DNA of 64,000 nt, from positions 62,001-126,000 of the forward strand of contig JABJJN010000018.1 in the NCBI GenBank assembly GCA_018660835.1, read 5' to 3'. The DNA comes from Gemmatimonadota bacterium. Lineage in GTDB: Bacteria; Latescibacterota; UBA2968; UBA8231. The position numbers and the translations under genes were made by a program. The notes beneath the pieces were generated by a model. That model saw nothing but the letters and a program-made list of their open reading frames with translations, made no database searches and was not told the origin of the DNA. Below are positions 8,874-17,340 of the stretch, in pieces; position 1 is the stretch's first letter; every line of letters begins with the position of its first letter.

Positions 8874-10052
8874 ATGCGGATCGTGATGATTACCGGAGAT
8901 GACCTGGCCTCCTTCCGGGGTGGCACCATCCATCTGATGGAACAGGCGGAGAATCTCGTCGCACGCGGGCATGATGTGCAGATCATCGCTCAGGATCGTG
9001 GTGCGTATCCACAGCAGACGACGGTCCGTATCCGTTATCTACCGGCGTGGGGTTCGGGGGCCTTACGACTACTCAGCTACAATGTCTCCCTCCTATTCGT
9101 CTTACTGTGGCTTGGACTCCGACGCTGGCCACAGATCATTCATACGCGTCAGATGGGGTATTCCGCCACGCCCCTGTTCGTGTCGACTCTATTGAGATTG
9201 CCGCACGTGTTGGAAGTCAATGGCGTGCTACGCGATGAATTGGCGGGCCAAGCGCCGTCAAGGAGCCGGCTGTGGGCAATCGACTTTTTTTCTCGACTGA
9301 ATCTGCATCGCAGCGACCGATTTACAACGACGACAACGGGGTATCTGCGGCGCCTCGAGCAGGTCTACGACGTCGACGAAACGTCCTGGCGCCCCATGCC
9401 CTGTGGTGTGAATCCGGATCTTTTTCGGCCTGCAGATCAGCAAGCAGCCCGTGCGCGGCTGCAAGTACCGAAGGATGTCTTCGCCCTGCTTCATGTGGGC
9501 TCCCTGTACGATTGGCGGGGCCTCGATGTACTGCTTGAGGCGCTGGCGCAGGTTCAGGGATCTTTGCCGCCTTGGGAGTTGTGGCTCGTTGGTGATGGTG
9601 TAGAGACGCCACGGCTACAACAACAGAGCCAGGATCTGGATCTGACCGATCGCGTCCGCTTCGTTGGCCAAGTGAGCTATAATGAAGTACCCCACTGGCT
9701 CGCAGCGGCAGATGTCGGCGTGGTCCTCTACAAACCAACGCGACCGGTACCAGGGGATCCAATGAAGATCTACGAGTATATGGCGTCCGGTCTGCCCGTC
9801 ATGGCAGGAGATCATCCTCACTATGGCGGGATTGTGGCCGATGCCGCCGCCGGTGTCGTGGTGGATGACACGGACCCAAGAGCGCTGGCCGAGGCCGTGA
9901 CACGTCTGGCTGCCGACGGAGAGGCCCGCGGGCAGATGGCTTCAAGGGGAGTGGACGTGGCTCGGACGCAGTATTCCTGGGCACGGCGAGCAGAGGATCT
10001 GGAGCGACTCTTCCTGGAATTGCTTCCAGCAAGGTCACAGGAGACCACTTGA
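8874..10052 (+). CDS. Glycosyltransferase family 4 (GT-B)
   Basis: A retaining GT-B glycosyltransferase of 392 residues acting on a lipid-linked glycan at the cytoplasmic membrane face. It begins MRIVMITGDDLASFRGGTI, the usual N-terminal Rossmann strand and glycine loop, and the C-terminal half has the nucleotide-sugar region including LLHVGSLYDWRGLDVLLEAL and PGDPMKIYEYMASGLPVMAG. I chose ATG at 8874 because GAGAG lies 5 bases upstream and the longer frame to 8634 adds 80 residues with no family match. The stop overlaps the TTG start of the next gene, so the two glycosyltransferases are coupled. Confidence 0.88.
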   Translation: MRIVMITGDDLASFRGGTIHLMEQAENLVARGHDVQIIAQDRGAYPQQTTVRIRYLPAWGSGALRLLSYNVSLLFVLLWLGLRRWPQIIHTRQMGYSATPLFVSTLLRLPHVLEVNGVLRDELAGQAPSRSRLWAIDFFSRLNLHRSDRFTTTTTGYLRRLEQVYDVDETSWRPMPCGVNPDLFRPADQQAARARLQVPKDVFALLHVGSLYDWRGLDVLLEALAQVQGSLPPWELWLVGDGVETPRLQQQSQDLDLTDRVRFVGQVSYNEVPHWLAAADVGVVLYKPTRPVPGDPMKIYEYMASGLPVMAGDHPHYGGIVADAAAGVVVDDTDPRALAEAVTRLAADGEARGQMASRGVDVARTQYSWARRAEDLERLFLELLPARSQETT

Positions 10053-10939
10053 GATCCCCCCGCGGTAGTCTCGTGATTCCCTCTCTCGACCGCCACGAGA
10101 TTCTCCAGGAAACGGTGGAGCGTTTTCTCGCTTTCGATTTTGACGCATGGGAATTGATCGTCGTCGATCAGACGCAGCAACCCTTTGCGTACTTGCAGCA
10201 GCTGTCGCAACAGCAGCCGGAGAAGGTCAAGTATCTGCGCCTTGAGGCGCGAGGCTTACCCAACGCACGCAATGTCGGCATCACGGCGGCCAGGGGTGAC
10301 ATCGTCCTTTTCGTCGACGACGATGTGATCCCGGAGCCCGGTTTCCTTGACGCTCATCTTGCAGCCTATTCTGACGCGACGGTTGGCGGTGTTGCAGGAC
10401 GGATTGTGGAGTCTATTCCCCGTCCCAAGACACTGGCCGAGGGTGCCCCCATTGGACGGGTGAGACTCCTGGATGGTCGCATCACCCGTGGCTTCGAGAA
10501 TCTATTGGCAATGGATGTTGACCATGCACCCGGTGGCAACATGTCATGGCGACGAGAGATCCTGCGAACGATTGGCGGCTTCGACCGACGCTTCGGCGGC
10601 ACAGCTCATCTGGAGGAATCCGACGTCAGTCTCCGCGTTCGTGCACAAGGGTATCGGATTCGATTCGTCCCACAGGCGAGCCTGACCCATTTGAGTCTGC
10701 AAGTCGGAGGATGTCGCGAGTTGGATCTGGCCCGTTGGCTTTACTGGTATGGTCACAACTATCTGCTCTTCGCGCGCAAGAACCTCCCGGCGGCGGCCTT
10801 CCCTATCTTCCTCGCCGAGCGTGTGGCGAAGCTTCTGTACACAGGACTACGTCACGCGCGCCCGGCGTATTTCCTGCGCGGCATGGTCGGCCTTTTCGAT
10901 GGCTGGCGTAGTTCTCGCCGCCCCGAGGAAGGGTTGTAA
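10049..10939 (+). CDS. Glycosyltransferase family 2 (GT-A)
   Basis: A 296-residue GT-A glycosyltransferase. The N-terminal half has the metal-binding DDD-type motif in VLFVDDDVIPEPGFLDAHL, preceded by the acceptor-type LPNARNVGITAARGD, and the acidic residue region HLEESDVSLRVRAQGYRI follows. The start is a TTG at 10049 that overlaps the upstream TGA (TTGA), with AGGAG five bases ahead. It transfers one sugar in the polysaccharide assembly line; donor and linkage are not predictable. Its last codons meet the convergent GT39 gene with only 6 bases between stops. Confidence 0.88.
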   Translation: MRSPRGSLVIPSLDRHEILQETVERFLAFDFDAWELIVVDQTQQPFAYLQQLSQQQPEKVKYLRLEARGLPNARNVGITAARGDIVLFVDDDVIPEPGFLDAHLAAYSDATVGGVAGRIVESIPRPKTLAEGAPIGRVRLLDGRITRGFENLLAMDVDHAPGGNMSWRREILRTIGGFDRRFGGTAHLEESDVSLRVRAQGYRIRFVPQASLTHLSLQVGGCRELDLARWLYWYGHNYLLFARKNLPAAAFPIFLAERVAKLLYTGLRHARPAYFLRGMVGLFDGWRSSRRPEEGL

Positions 10940-10945
10940 CCCCCT

Positions 10946-12583
10946 TTAGGGGAGAGGCGTGCGGCGTGTATACAAGGTGTGCGTGCCGAACATACTTGGA
11001 TCAAAGGCTGCCAGAGCGTCACGCAGAGGTGACTTGTCCAGGGCCCCTATCAACGACGTCGACTGACTCGGCAGACTCACGACGACAAAACGGGTCCTGA
11101 CCGCCCCGATGCGAGCAGCGATCGCGGCGGGCGATCGCCACAGCGTGTCGGCCAATGCCTGATGATGTCTTCCCAATCGATACAGAATATCCTGTGTGGC
11201 AATGATCACGTCCTGCTCAGCGGCATGGTCGCGAAGATACCCTACGAGTCTGCTCGTCTGTCGCTCACCATAGGAATAGTTCGTCTGATAGCCTGCGCCC
11301 GTTTGCAGCACTGACAACGACAGTCCCGACGCCAGACAAAGCACGAGCAGCCCTCTCCCCAAGGTAGGAAACGACCATTGCCCCTCATGCCAGCGACGTA
11401 ACAGGATCAGAGCAAAAGCAGGAGTTACCCAGATGAGGGCATGCTGGAGGATCTTTACGGCGGGATTGATCCCCTCGGTCAGCAGACTGCGGACCTCGAA
11501 ACGCAGAAAATAGACGGGTTCATGACCAACCAGCAGCAGGAACGATGTGACGACTGCGATCGGGATGAGGTCCGCTCTTGAAAGTTGCCAGTCATACGTG
11601 CGCACCAGAGTCAGCAGGATCAAGGGCAAAGCAGGAAGGTAGTATTTGGGAAATCCGTGATTGATCGCTGTGAGAGGGAAGTACACGAAGACCCCAAGAG
11701 CAGCGGCGACAACGATCATCTGGCTCGTCTGTAGGCGCTTGAGCTGGCGCAGTGAGGCGAGTCCCCCTAACAGCACCCACGGCCCGAACCAGGCGGCCAG
11801 TGTCCAGCCATTGCGTCCCCACGTGGTGACCCAGACCAGCCAGTCTGCCCGTTGGCGATCTGCTCGCTCGGCGACAAATCGAAATGGATCCAGTGGATCC
11901 AACTGCAGCCAGCCTGCCATCAGCCACCACATGGCCGCAAAGCCGACGACACCTCCCAGGGCGATGGCGCTGAAGCCGAGGAGGCGTGTGCGGTCCTTCC
12001 AGGCAAGTGCCAGACCGACACCGGCGACCATCAACAACGGCGTAGAAAATTTCGTCAACAGCGCCAACGCCAGGCAGGCGGAGCAGAGCAATCCCCAGTG
12101 CCACGTTTGGTCTCGGTGCGCCAACCACGCGAGCAGAGCCACAATAAAAGCCAGGCAGGTCGGCACAAGAAGCGTATTGTCGATGTGGACCGACAGACTC
12201 CCCTGCACAAATGCCGGGGCCGTCGCCAGCAGCAGCAGACTGAGACAACACTGCCGCAAAGTGAGTCCCACCTGCCTGCCCAATACCCAGGTCAAGGCCA
12301 TAGAAACCAGGGCACAGACAATGCCCGGAATCCGCAGGGCAGCATCGCTGTTGCCTGCCAGATAGATAGCTCCGGCCAACAACAGATCGTAGACAGGCGG
12401 CACATAGAGATGAATCTGCTCGCCGACAAGAAGGCGCTCGGCATTACGCACCTCATAGATCTCATCGTCCGTCACCGGCTGTTGCAGCCTCGGCAGAGCC
12501 AGCGTCAGAAAAACAAGCAGTGCCAGCAGCCAGCCCTGCTGCTCAAGACGGCGCACAAGCGACTCAGGGGGACGATTCGCCAT
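10946..12583 (-). CDS. Glycosyltransferase family 39 (PMT/ArnT-like) membrane protein
   Basis: An integral membrane glycosyltransferase of 545 residues with about eleven predicted helices. The first extracytoplasmic loop carries the acidic pair of the GT-C fold (QQPVTDDEIYEVRNAERLL), after which helices alternate to about residue 450 and a soluble C-terminal domain follows. Such enzymes use a polyprenyl-phosphate sugar donor on the periplasmic side. I prefer ATG at 12583 (MANRPPESLVRRLEQQGWL), which overlaps the end of the upstream transferase gene by 20 bases; the longer frame to 12703 adds a low-complexity Gly-rich leader. It probably decorates the polysaccharide or a lipid carrier made by this locus. 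Confidence 0.82.
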   Translation of the reverse strand: MANRPPESLVRRLEQQGWLLALLVFLTLALPRLQQPVTDDEIYEVRNAERLLVGEQIHLYVPPVYDLLLAGAIYLAGNSDAALRIPGIVCALVSMALTWVLGRQVGLTLRQCCLSLLLLATAPAFVQGSLSVHIDNTLLVPTCLAFIVALLAWLAHRDQTWHWGLLCSACLALALLTKFSTPLLMVAGVGLALAWKDRTRLLGFSAIALGGVVGFAAMWWLMAGWLQLDPLDPFRFVAERADRQRADWLVWVTTWGRNGWTLAAWFGPWVLLGGLASLRQLKRLQTSQMIVVAAALGVFVYFPLTAINHGFPKYYLPALPLILLTLVRTYDWQLSRADLIPIAVVTSFLLLVGHEPVYFLRFEVRSLLTEGINPAVKILQHALIWVTPAFALILLRRWHEGQWSFPTLGRGLLVLCLASGLSLSVLQTGAGYQTNYSYGERQTSRLVGYLRDHAAEQDVIIATQDILYRLGRHHQALADTLWRSPAAIAARIGAVRTRFVVVSLPSQSTSLIGALDKSPLRDALAAFDPSMFGTHTLYTRRTPLP

Positions 12584-13754
12584 CAGCTGCGTGTTCCGGC
12601 CCCCCCCGCCCTTCCAGATGAGAGTATTGCCGTCGTACAAAAACCATGAAGAAACCCAGCAGGAGAAACACAACGACCGACTGGGCAACCTGCAAGGCCG
12701 CATTCATCCCCGTTGAACCTGCCAGGGCCAAGGCCGATAGGCCCAGCCAGATTGTCACGATGTAGACGACGAGCACGGACCCAACACGGCCAATCCGAAG
12801 ATCCTCGAGACGGTGATGAATGTGATCGCGACCAGTGAAATCCAGCCACTGTCGAATGCTGCGAACCTGGCCGCCATACACGCGCATGATGGTGGTGAAG
12901 GTCATATCAAAAATGGGAACGCCCAGAATGAGAACGGGGACGATCAGCCCGACGACATGGTGCGAACCCCAGTCCCCCATCACACCCACTGCGGCCATGG
13001 TAAAACCGAGAAATGTGCTGCCTGCGTCGCCAAGGAAGATCCAGGCTCGTTTGCCCGGACGGAAGTTATATAGAAGGAATCCGAGGCAGGCCCCCACGAT
13101 TGGCATCGTCAGAAACATCATGTAGAGCTGATCGTTCTGCAGCGCTACCAGGCTGAAAAACAGTGCATTGAGACCACACGACCCAGCGGCCAATCCGTCC
13201 GTACCATCGAGGAAATTCACTGCATTCGTAATACCAATGACCCAGAAAGCAGTCAGAGCCCACTCAGCCGCCATGCCCCATGCCGTCGGCGGCAGGAAGG
13301 AGAGCACCACGCCGTAGTGAATGAGAATACCTACGGCTGCCAATTGGGCGAGAAGTTTGACCTTCGCTGAGAGCTCTCGCAGATCGTCGATCAGTCCCAC
13401 GAGAAAAATGAGACTACCCGCCAAGGCGACGCCCTTCAACTCCTGACTAAAGGTGAAGTTTCGTAACAACGTGGCGGCAAAGGCCAAGTACAGGGCAACA
13501 CCACCCAAGAGCGCTGTGGGTACTGCATGTGCTTTGCGACCCGATGGCATATCAACAGCACCAAAGCGATGTGCCATGGCGTAAATGATGGGCGTCATGA
13601 CATACGCCAGGCCAAACGACAGCAGCAGCAGATACGCCCAACGAAGACCCGATTGATTCAGCAGTTCTTGTGCCTCACTGCTGGCCAGGAAGGTGACGAA
13701 GATCAGAACCACAATTCGGTCTACGGAAAACCAAGACAGTCTCTGTTCGCTCAT
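12564..13754 (-). CDS. Undecaprenyl-phosphate sugar-1-phosphate transferase (WecA/TagO type)
   Basis: A polytopic MraY/WecA-family enzyme of 396 residues that starts glycan synthesis by moving a HexNAc-1-phosphate from a UDP-sugar to undecaprenyl phosphate. Motifs seen in order: GRKAHAVPTALLGGVALY, the DD motif in LVGLIDDLRELSAKVK, NAVNFLDGTDGLAAG, WIFLGDAGSTFLGF and the cytoplasmic His motif RDHIHHRLED that distinguishes WecA/TagO-like members from MraY. ATG at 13754 overlaps the upstream aminotransferase stop as ATGA. Its presence inside the polysaccharide locus, and not in the division cluster, supports a polysaccharide-priming role and not lipid I synthesis. Confidence 0.9.
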   Translation of the reverse strand: MSEQRLSWFSVDRIVVLIFVTFLASSEAQELLNQSGLRWAYLLLLSFGLAYVMTPIIYAMAHRFGAVDMPSGRKAHAVPTALLGGVALYLAFAATLLRNFTFSQELKGVALAGSLIFLVGLIDDLRELSAKVKLLAQLAAVGILIHYGVVLSFLPPTAWGMAAEWALTAFWVIGITNAVNFLDGTDGLAAGSCGLNALFFSLVALQNDQLYMMFLTMPIVGACLGFLLYNFRPGKRAWIFLGDAGSTFLGFTMAAVGVMGDWGSHHVVGLIVPVLILGVPIFDMTFTTIMRVYGGQVRSIRQWLDFTGRDHIHHRLEDLRIGRVGSVLVVYIVTIWLGLSALALAGSTGMNAALQVAQSVVVFLLLGFFMVFVRRQYSHLEGRGGPEHAADGESSP

Positions 13755-14797
13755 GAAGCACCCCCTCCCACCAGCTTCCTCAGAGCCGCACATATGATGT
13801 CTTGTTGCTGGGCCGTCATGGAAGGATAGATCGGGACCGACATGGACGTCTCCCACAGGAGGGTCGACGCGGGAAACTGCGCATCCGCAATTCTCAGCCA
13901 ACGATGTAGAGGGCGATCGATCGGACGATGACAGATGACGCCAGCGTCTCGCATGTGGATCAGTGCGTCCTCCAATCGACAGTGGTCTGGTAGCTGTACG
14001 ACAAAACGATAACCATTGGCCCTCTCAGACACAGGTGGTAGTGTGAGTTGTGTGTCTTGCAGGAGCTGGTGATATCGGTGTGCATGCCCTCGACGCGTCG
14101 CAACAAATTCATCGAGACGACGAAGTTGGACTCGACCGATCGCAGCACTGACATCTGTCAATTTGGCATTCCACCTCAACACCTGTGGATCATGTCCATC
14201 ATATTCACGTAACGACCTGATCTCATCGATGAGTGAGTCATCATCGCCGACGACCATCCCACCCTCACCCCCACTGGTGATCATCTTCGTCGCATAGAAC
14301 GAACAAATGCTGGCGACCCCGGCGGTCCCAACTCCATCACAGCCCAGCGCCATGGCGAGATCTTCAACCACAGCGGCACCACCCCAGCTCGAGCTGTCGA
14401 TCGACGCAGGTTGACCGAACAGGTGTGGGATGACGACCGCCTGCATGCCAGGATCAGTGGCAGCCGGTTCGGCGTGCAGATTTCCGTCCACCCTGTCGAC
14501 ATCTGCCAGCACCGCCGTCGCACCGGCATGATGCACCGCGTGCAACAAGGCGCTGCACACGTACGATGGCAGCAGAACACGCCCACCTTTGACATCCAAG
14601 GCGCGCAGGGTCAGCATCAACGCGGCAGTTCCCGATGACACAGCCACCGCATGGCGTCGTCCAAGACGCTCGGCGGTCTCGGCCTCGAAGGCTTCAACCT
14701 GCCGCCCCTGAGCCAATTGTCCTGAGTGAATGACAGCCGCCGCGGCGGCAGCCTCCAGATCACCCACCGTAGGTCGAGAATGCGGAATCATGGACAA
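13751..14797 (-). CDS. DegT/DnrJ/EryC1/StrS family aminotransferase (second)
   Basis: A compact 348-residue PLP aminotransferase. The PLP-lysine is in SFYATKMITSGGEGGM, the acid patch is AVVEDLAMALGCDGVG, and the N-terminal phosphate site is HAVAVSSGTAALMLTLRAL. It is shorter than the other two DegT proteins in this window. The second methionine (14791) is an equally possible start. It is coupled by ATGA to the WecA-like gene and follows another DegT aminotransferase by 42 bases, so the locus probably aminates two different keto-sugars, or one position twice. Substrates are not resolvable. Confidence 0.86.
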   Translation of the reverse strand: MSMIPHSRPTVGDLEAAAAAAVIHSGQLAQGRQVEAFEAETAERLGRRHAVAVSSGTAALMLTLRALDVKGGRVLLPSYVCSALLHAVHHAGATAVLADVDRVDGNLHAEPAATDPGMQAVVIPHLFGQPASIDSSSWGGAAVVEDLAMALGCDGVGTAGVASICSFYATKMITSGGEGGMVVGDDDSLIDEIRSLREYDGHDPQVLRWNAKLTDVSAAIGRVQLRRLDEFVATRRGHAHRYHQLLQDTQLTLPPVSERANGYRFVVQLPDHCRLEDALIHMRDAGVICHRPIDRPLHRWLRIADAQFPASTLLWETSMSVPIYPSMTAQQQDIICAALRKLVGGGAS

Positions 14798-14839
14798 GGT
14801 AGCGGTCGGCTCATCCGCGACATAGATCCCCAGTGACCT

Positions 14840-15976
14840 CTAAGCCCCAAAGAAGTCACGCACCGCTTCGATCACACGATCGACTTGCGTATCATCGAGC
14901 TCTGGGAAGATTGGCAGAGAGAGGATCTGTTCGCAGGCCTTCTCCGTCACAGGCAAGTCTCCGACGGCGGCACCACAGTCAGAAAATGCCGTCGTCGCAT
15001 GCAGCGGCACCGGATACTGAACCGCCGTCTGGATCTGCCGTTCCTTCAATGCCGCGGCCAATGCATCTCGATCGTTGCAACGAATCACATAGAGATGGTA
15101 GACTGGATCCGCCCAAGCAGCCGTGGACGGTGTGCTCAAACCATCGAGCCCTGCCAGCCCCTCATCGTAGCGTTTGGCGATTTCGCGCCGGCGCACATTC
15201 CAACGTTCAAGGTGTTTCAGTTTGACATCTAAAACCGCGCCTTGCAGACCATCCATGCGATGGTTGTAGCCCAATTCGCCGTAGGTAAACTTCGCTCCCC
15301 CGGCGACCTGACCGTGGTTGCGTAGTGAGCGTATCCGCGTGGCCATAGCAGAATCTGATGTGGTGATTCCACCTGCATCACCATAGGCCCCAAGATTCTT
15401 CCCAGGATAGAAACTGAAGCAACCCGCCACTCCCAACGACCCCACGACATCTCCCTTGTAGCGGGCACCTTGAGCTTGGGCAGCGTCCTCAATCAGGTGT
15501 GCACCGTGATCGTCGGCGAGCGTCCTGAGTGGATCAAGATCGGCGGGATGGCCATAGATATGAACCGGCAGAATGACTCGGGTCCGATCGGTGATCCGCT
15601 CTGCGACGCGAGCCGCGTCGAGGGTAAGATACTCATCCTCGACATCAGCAAAGACAATCTGCGCCCCGAGATGCCCTACCGCTTCGGCTGTGGCACCAAA
15701 AGTGTGCGGCGTCGTGATCACCTCATCACCAGGCTGCAGATCCAGACACTTCAGCGCCAACGTCAGCGCATCAGTGCCATTGCTGACACCGATACAGTGG
15801 TCGACGCCGCAATAGGCCGCATAGGCCTGCTCGAATGCTACCACGGCGGGGCCGAGGATAAACGAACATTCCTGGACCGTCTGCGCCATCGCCGCCTCAA
15901 GCTGTGCGGCAATCGTTGCATGTTGCAGCGCTAGATCATTCATCGGTACGGGGGCCAATGTGGCAGCTGTACTCAC
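14840..15976 (-). CDS. DegT/DnrJ/EryC1/StrS aminotransferase (FdtB/WlbE-like)
   Basis: A 378-residue PLP aminotransferase for nucleotide keto-sugars. The PLP-lysine sits in SFYPGKNLGAYGDAGG and the preceding patch is LIEDAAQAQGARYKGDVVG, the arrangement of 3-keto/4-keto hexose aminotransferases. The N-terminal segment CIGVSNGTDALTLALKCL binds the PLP phosphate. I chose GTG at 15976 because AGGAG lies 6 bases upstream. It follows the PIG-L deacetylase by 22 bases. This pairing suggests synthesis of an amino or N-acyl-modified sugar for the polysaccharide. Confidence 0.88.
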   Translation of the reverse strand: MSTAATLAPVPMNDLALQHATIAAQLEAAMAQTVQECSFILGPAVVAFEQAYAAYCGVDHCIGVSNGTDALTLALKCLDLQPGDEVITTPHTFGATAEAVGHLGAQIVFADVEDEYLTLDAARVAERITDRTRVILPVHIYGHPADLDPLRTLADDHGAHLIEDAAQAQGARYKGDVVGSLGVAGCFSFYPGKNLGAYGDAGGITTSDSAMATRIRSLRNHGQVAGGAKFTYGELGYNHRMDGLQGAVLDVKLKHLERWNVRRREIAKRYDEGLAGLDGLSTPSTAAWADPVYHLYVIRCNDRDALAAALKERQIQTAVQYPVPLHATTAFSDCGAAVGDLPVTEKACEQILSLPIFPELDDTQVDRVIEAVRDFFGA

Positions 15977-15998
15977 GAGATACTCCTGCACATAAGAA

Positions 15999-16607
15999 TC
16001 ACATGAAATAGCGTACGGGAACGAAACCCTCAGCATGGGTCACGCGCCCCTGAATGCCGCGGAAGTGTGCCGCCGATTGGGCAATATTGACGATGTTCAT
16101 CTGCTCAATATTTGTACGGCTGATCTGCGAAGCATGCGCCTCCAGAGCACCAAGTTTCTGATGGATCACATCGCCAATGTCCACGAAGACACTCGGGTCG
16201 AAATGTTGAGACGAGAGTCCCTCAAAAAACAACAGATTGCGCACGGATCGAGCCGCCGGCACAACGGCACGGGCAATGTGTCGATGATCCTGATGCGTGT
16301 CTTCGCCAAAGTGAGTGTAGACTGAATCGGCGTTGGTCTTGTTGATCACCGCTTCGATTGCCATAATCGACTCCTGGTGGCACTCGAATTGAGTGTCACC
16401 ATAGTCACCAAAGAACGTGTCTGTCGCACCGATAATTTTTGCAGCGGCGAGTTGTTCTTCACGGCGAATCAAAGGATCTCCGCCCTGGGCCCCGTCGGTG
16501 ACAATCATGATATACACATTGTCTCCGCGTTGAACGTGCTGAATAAGCGTACCTGCGCAGCCGTATTCGACATCATCCGGGTGAGCACCAATCGCAAGAA
16601 TATTCAT
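15999..16607 (-). CDS. PIG-L family deacetylase
   Basis: A 202-residue zinc-dependent N-deacetylase of the LmbE/PIG-L family. The metal-binding AHPDD motif is at residues 8-12 and the second metal ligand region is YTHFGEDTHQDHRHIARA. Members remove N-acetyl groups from GlcNAc-type sugars attached to lipids, nucleotides or thiols. Here it is flanked by a WbqC gene (28 bases upstream) and a DegT aminotransferase, so deacetylation of a sugar destined for the extracellular polysaccharide is the simplest reading. The AUG at 16607 starts directly with the typical MNILAIGAHPDD. Confidence 0.9.
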   Translation of the reverse strand: MNILAIGAHPDDVEYGCAGTLIQHVQRGDNVYIMIVTDGAQGGDPLIRREEQLAAAKIIGATDTFFGDYGDTQFECHQESIMAIEAVINKTNADSVYTHFGEDTHQDHRHIARAVVPAARSVRNLLFFEGLSSQHFDPSVFVDIGDVIHQKLGALEAHASQISRTNIEQMNIVNIAQSAAHFRGIQGRVTHAEGFVPVRYFM

Positions 16608-16634
16608 CAGAATTTCGTCACCGGTTGGGTGAAA

Positions 16635-17327
16635 TCATCCACTATACCGACGACCCGAGCGCACAATATCTGCGCTTCGGCTGCCGTGGTTGAGAACGAG
16701 ATCTAGGCTAGACAGATGGGAGGTGAACTCTCCGAATAGTTGGTCGTATTCGGGATGCTCATATTCGTGAAAGATAACCTTGATGCCCTGGTCGGTAAAT
16801 CGAGAACTATCAAGGTACTTGGCCCCATCGGGCCCTGACAGATACGTTGACGCTTCCTGTTGCAAGCACAAGTCGATGAGTCGCTGCGTCGGATCGTCGC
16901 TCACCGTCGACTGTGAGGATAATGACATGGGCGTCGAGATACCAAGTTGCCCTCGTAGCCACTCAATGCTCGCCACATTGATGTCTACAAGTCTGTCGTA
17001 CGTCGTATCGAACAGGGCTTGTAAACTCAGGTTCGCTCCTTGCCATCCTGACGCGGGGCCATAGTTCGTCGTCAGCGCTTGCCAGTGCTTGTGACGCCAG
17101 TTGACGTGGTCATTCGTCGCGACCTCGTCAATACGAGCAGGAAAATCATAACTCACGGGAACGGTCAGCCACTGCGCCCCCTGCGCCGTTTTTATTCTAT
17201 TTCGATTCTGCCACTCATTCTTCTTGAACTGGACGCTATCGAGAAGAATGAAGTGGTCAGCAATCTCCATTTTGTCAAAGTATCCCAGCCAGGGCATATA
17301 CTGGGGCTGGTGGATTGTCACAATCAT
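16635..17327 (-). CDS. WbqC family protein
   Basis: A 230-residue protein of the WbqC family, recognised by its N-terminus (TIHQPQYMPWLGYFDKM) and by the NEWQNRNRIKT and WLTVPV segments that follow. WbqC-like genes occur in O-antigen and capsule loci, and their biochemical function is not firmly established. A role in attaching a small acyl or amino-acid group to an amino sugar would fit with the adjacent deacetylase and aminotransferase (inference). The gene lies 13 bases after the PHP-like hydrolase start region and 28 bases ahead of the deacetylase. Confidence 0.85.
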   Translation of the reverse strand: MIVTIHQPQYMPWLGYFDKMEIADHFILLDSVQFKKNEWQNRNRIKTAQGAQWLTVPVSYDFPARIDEVATNDHVNWRHKHWQALTTNYGPASGWQGANLSLQALFDTTYDRLVDINVASIEWLRGQLGISTPMSLSSQSTVSDDPTQRLIDLCLQQEASTYLSGPDGAKYLDSSRFTDQGIKVIFHEYEHPEYDQLFGEFTSHLSSLDLVLNHGSRSADIVRSGRRYSG

Positions 17328-17340
17328 CTCGTCAACTCCA

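Noticed and set aside
10937..10953. Possible bidirectional terminator at the GT2/GT39 convergence
   Set aside because: Only a CCCC-TTTA-GGGG four-base stem without a U tract; too weak to call.
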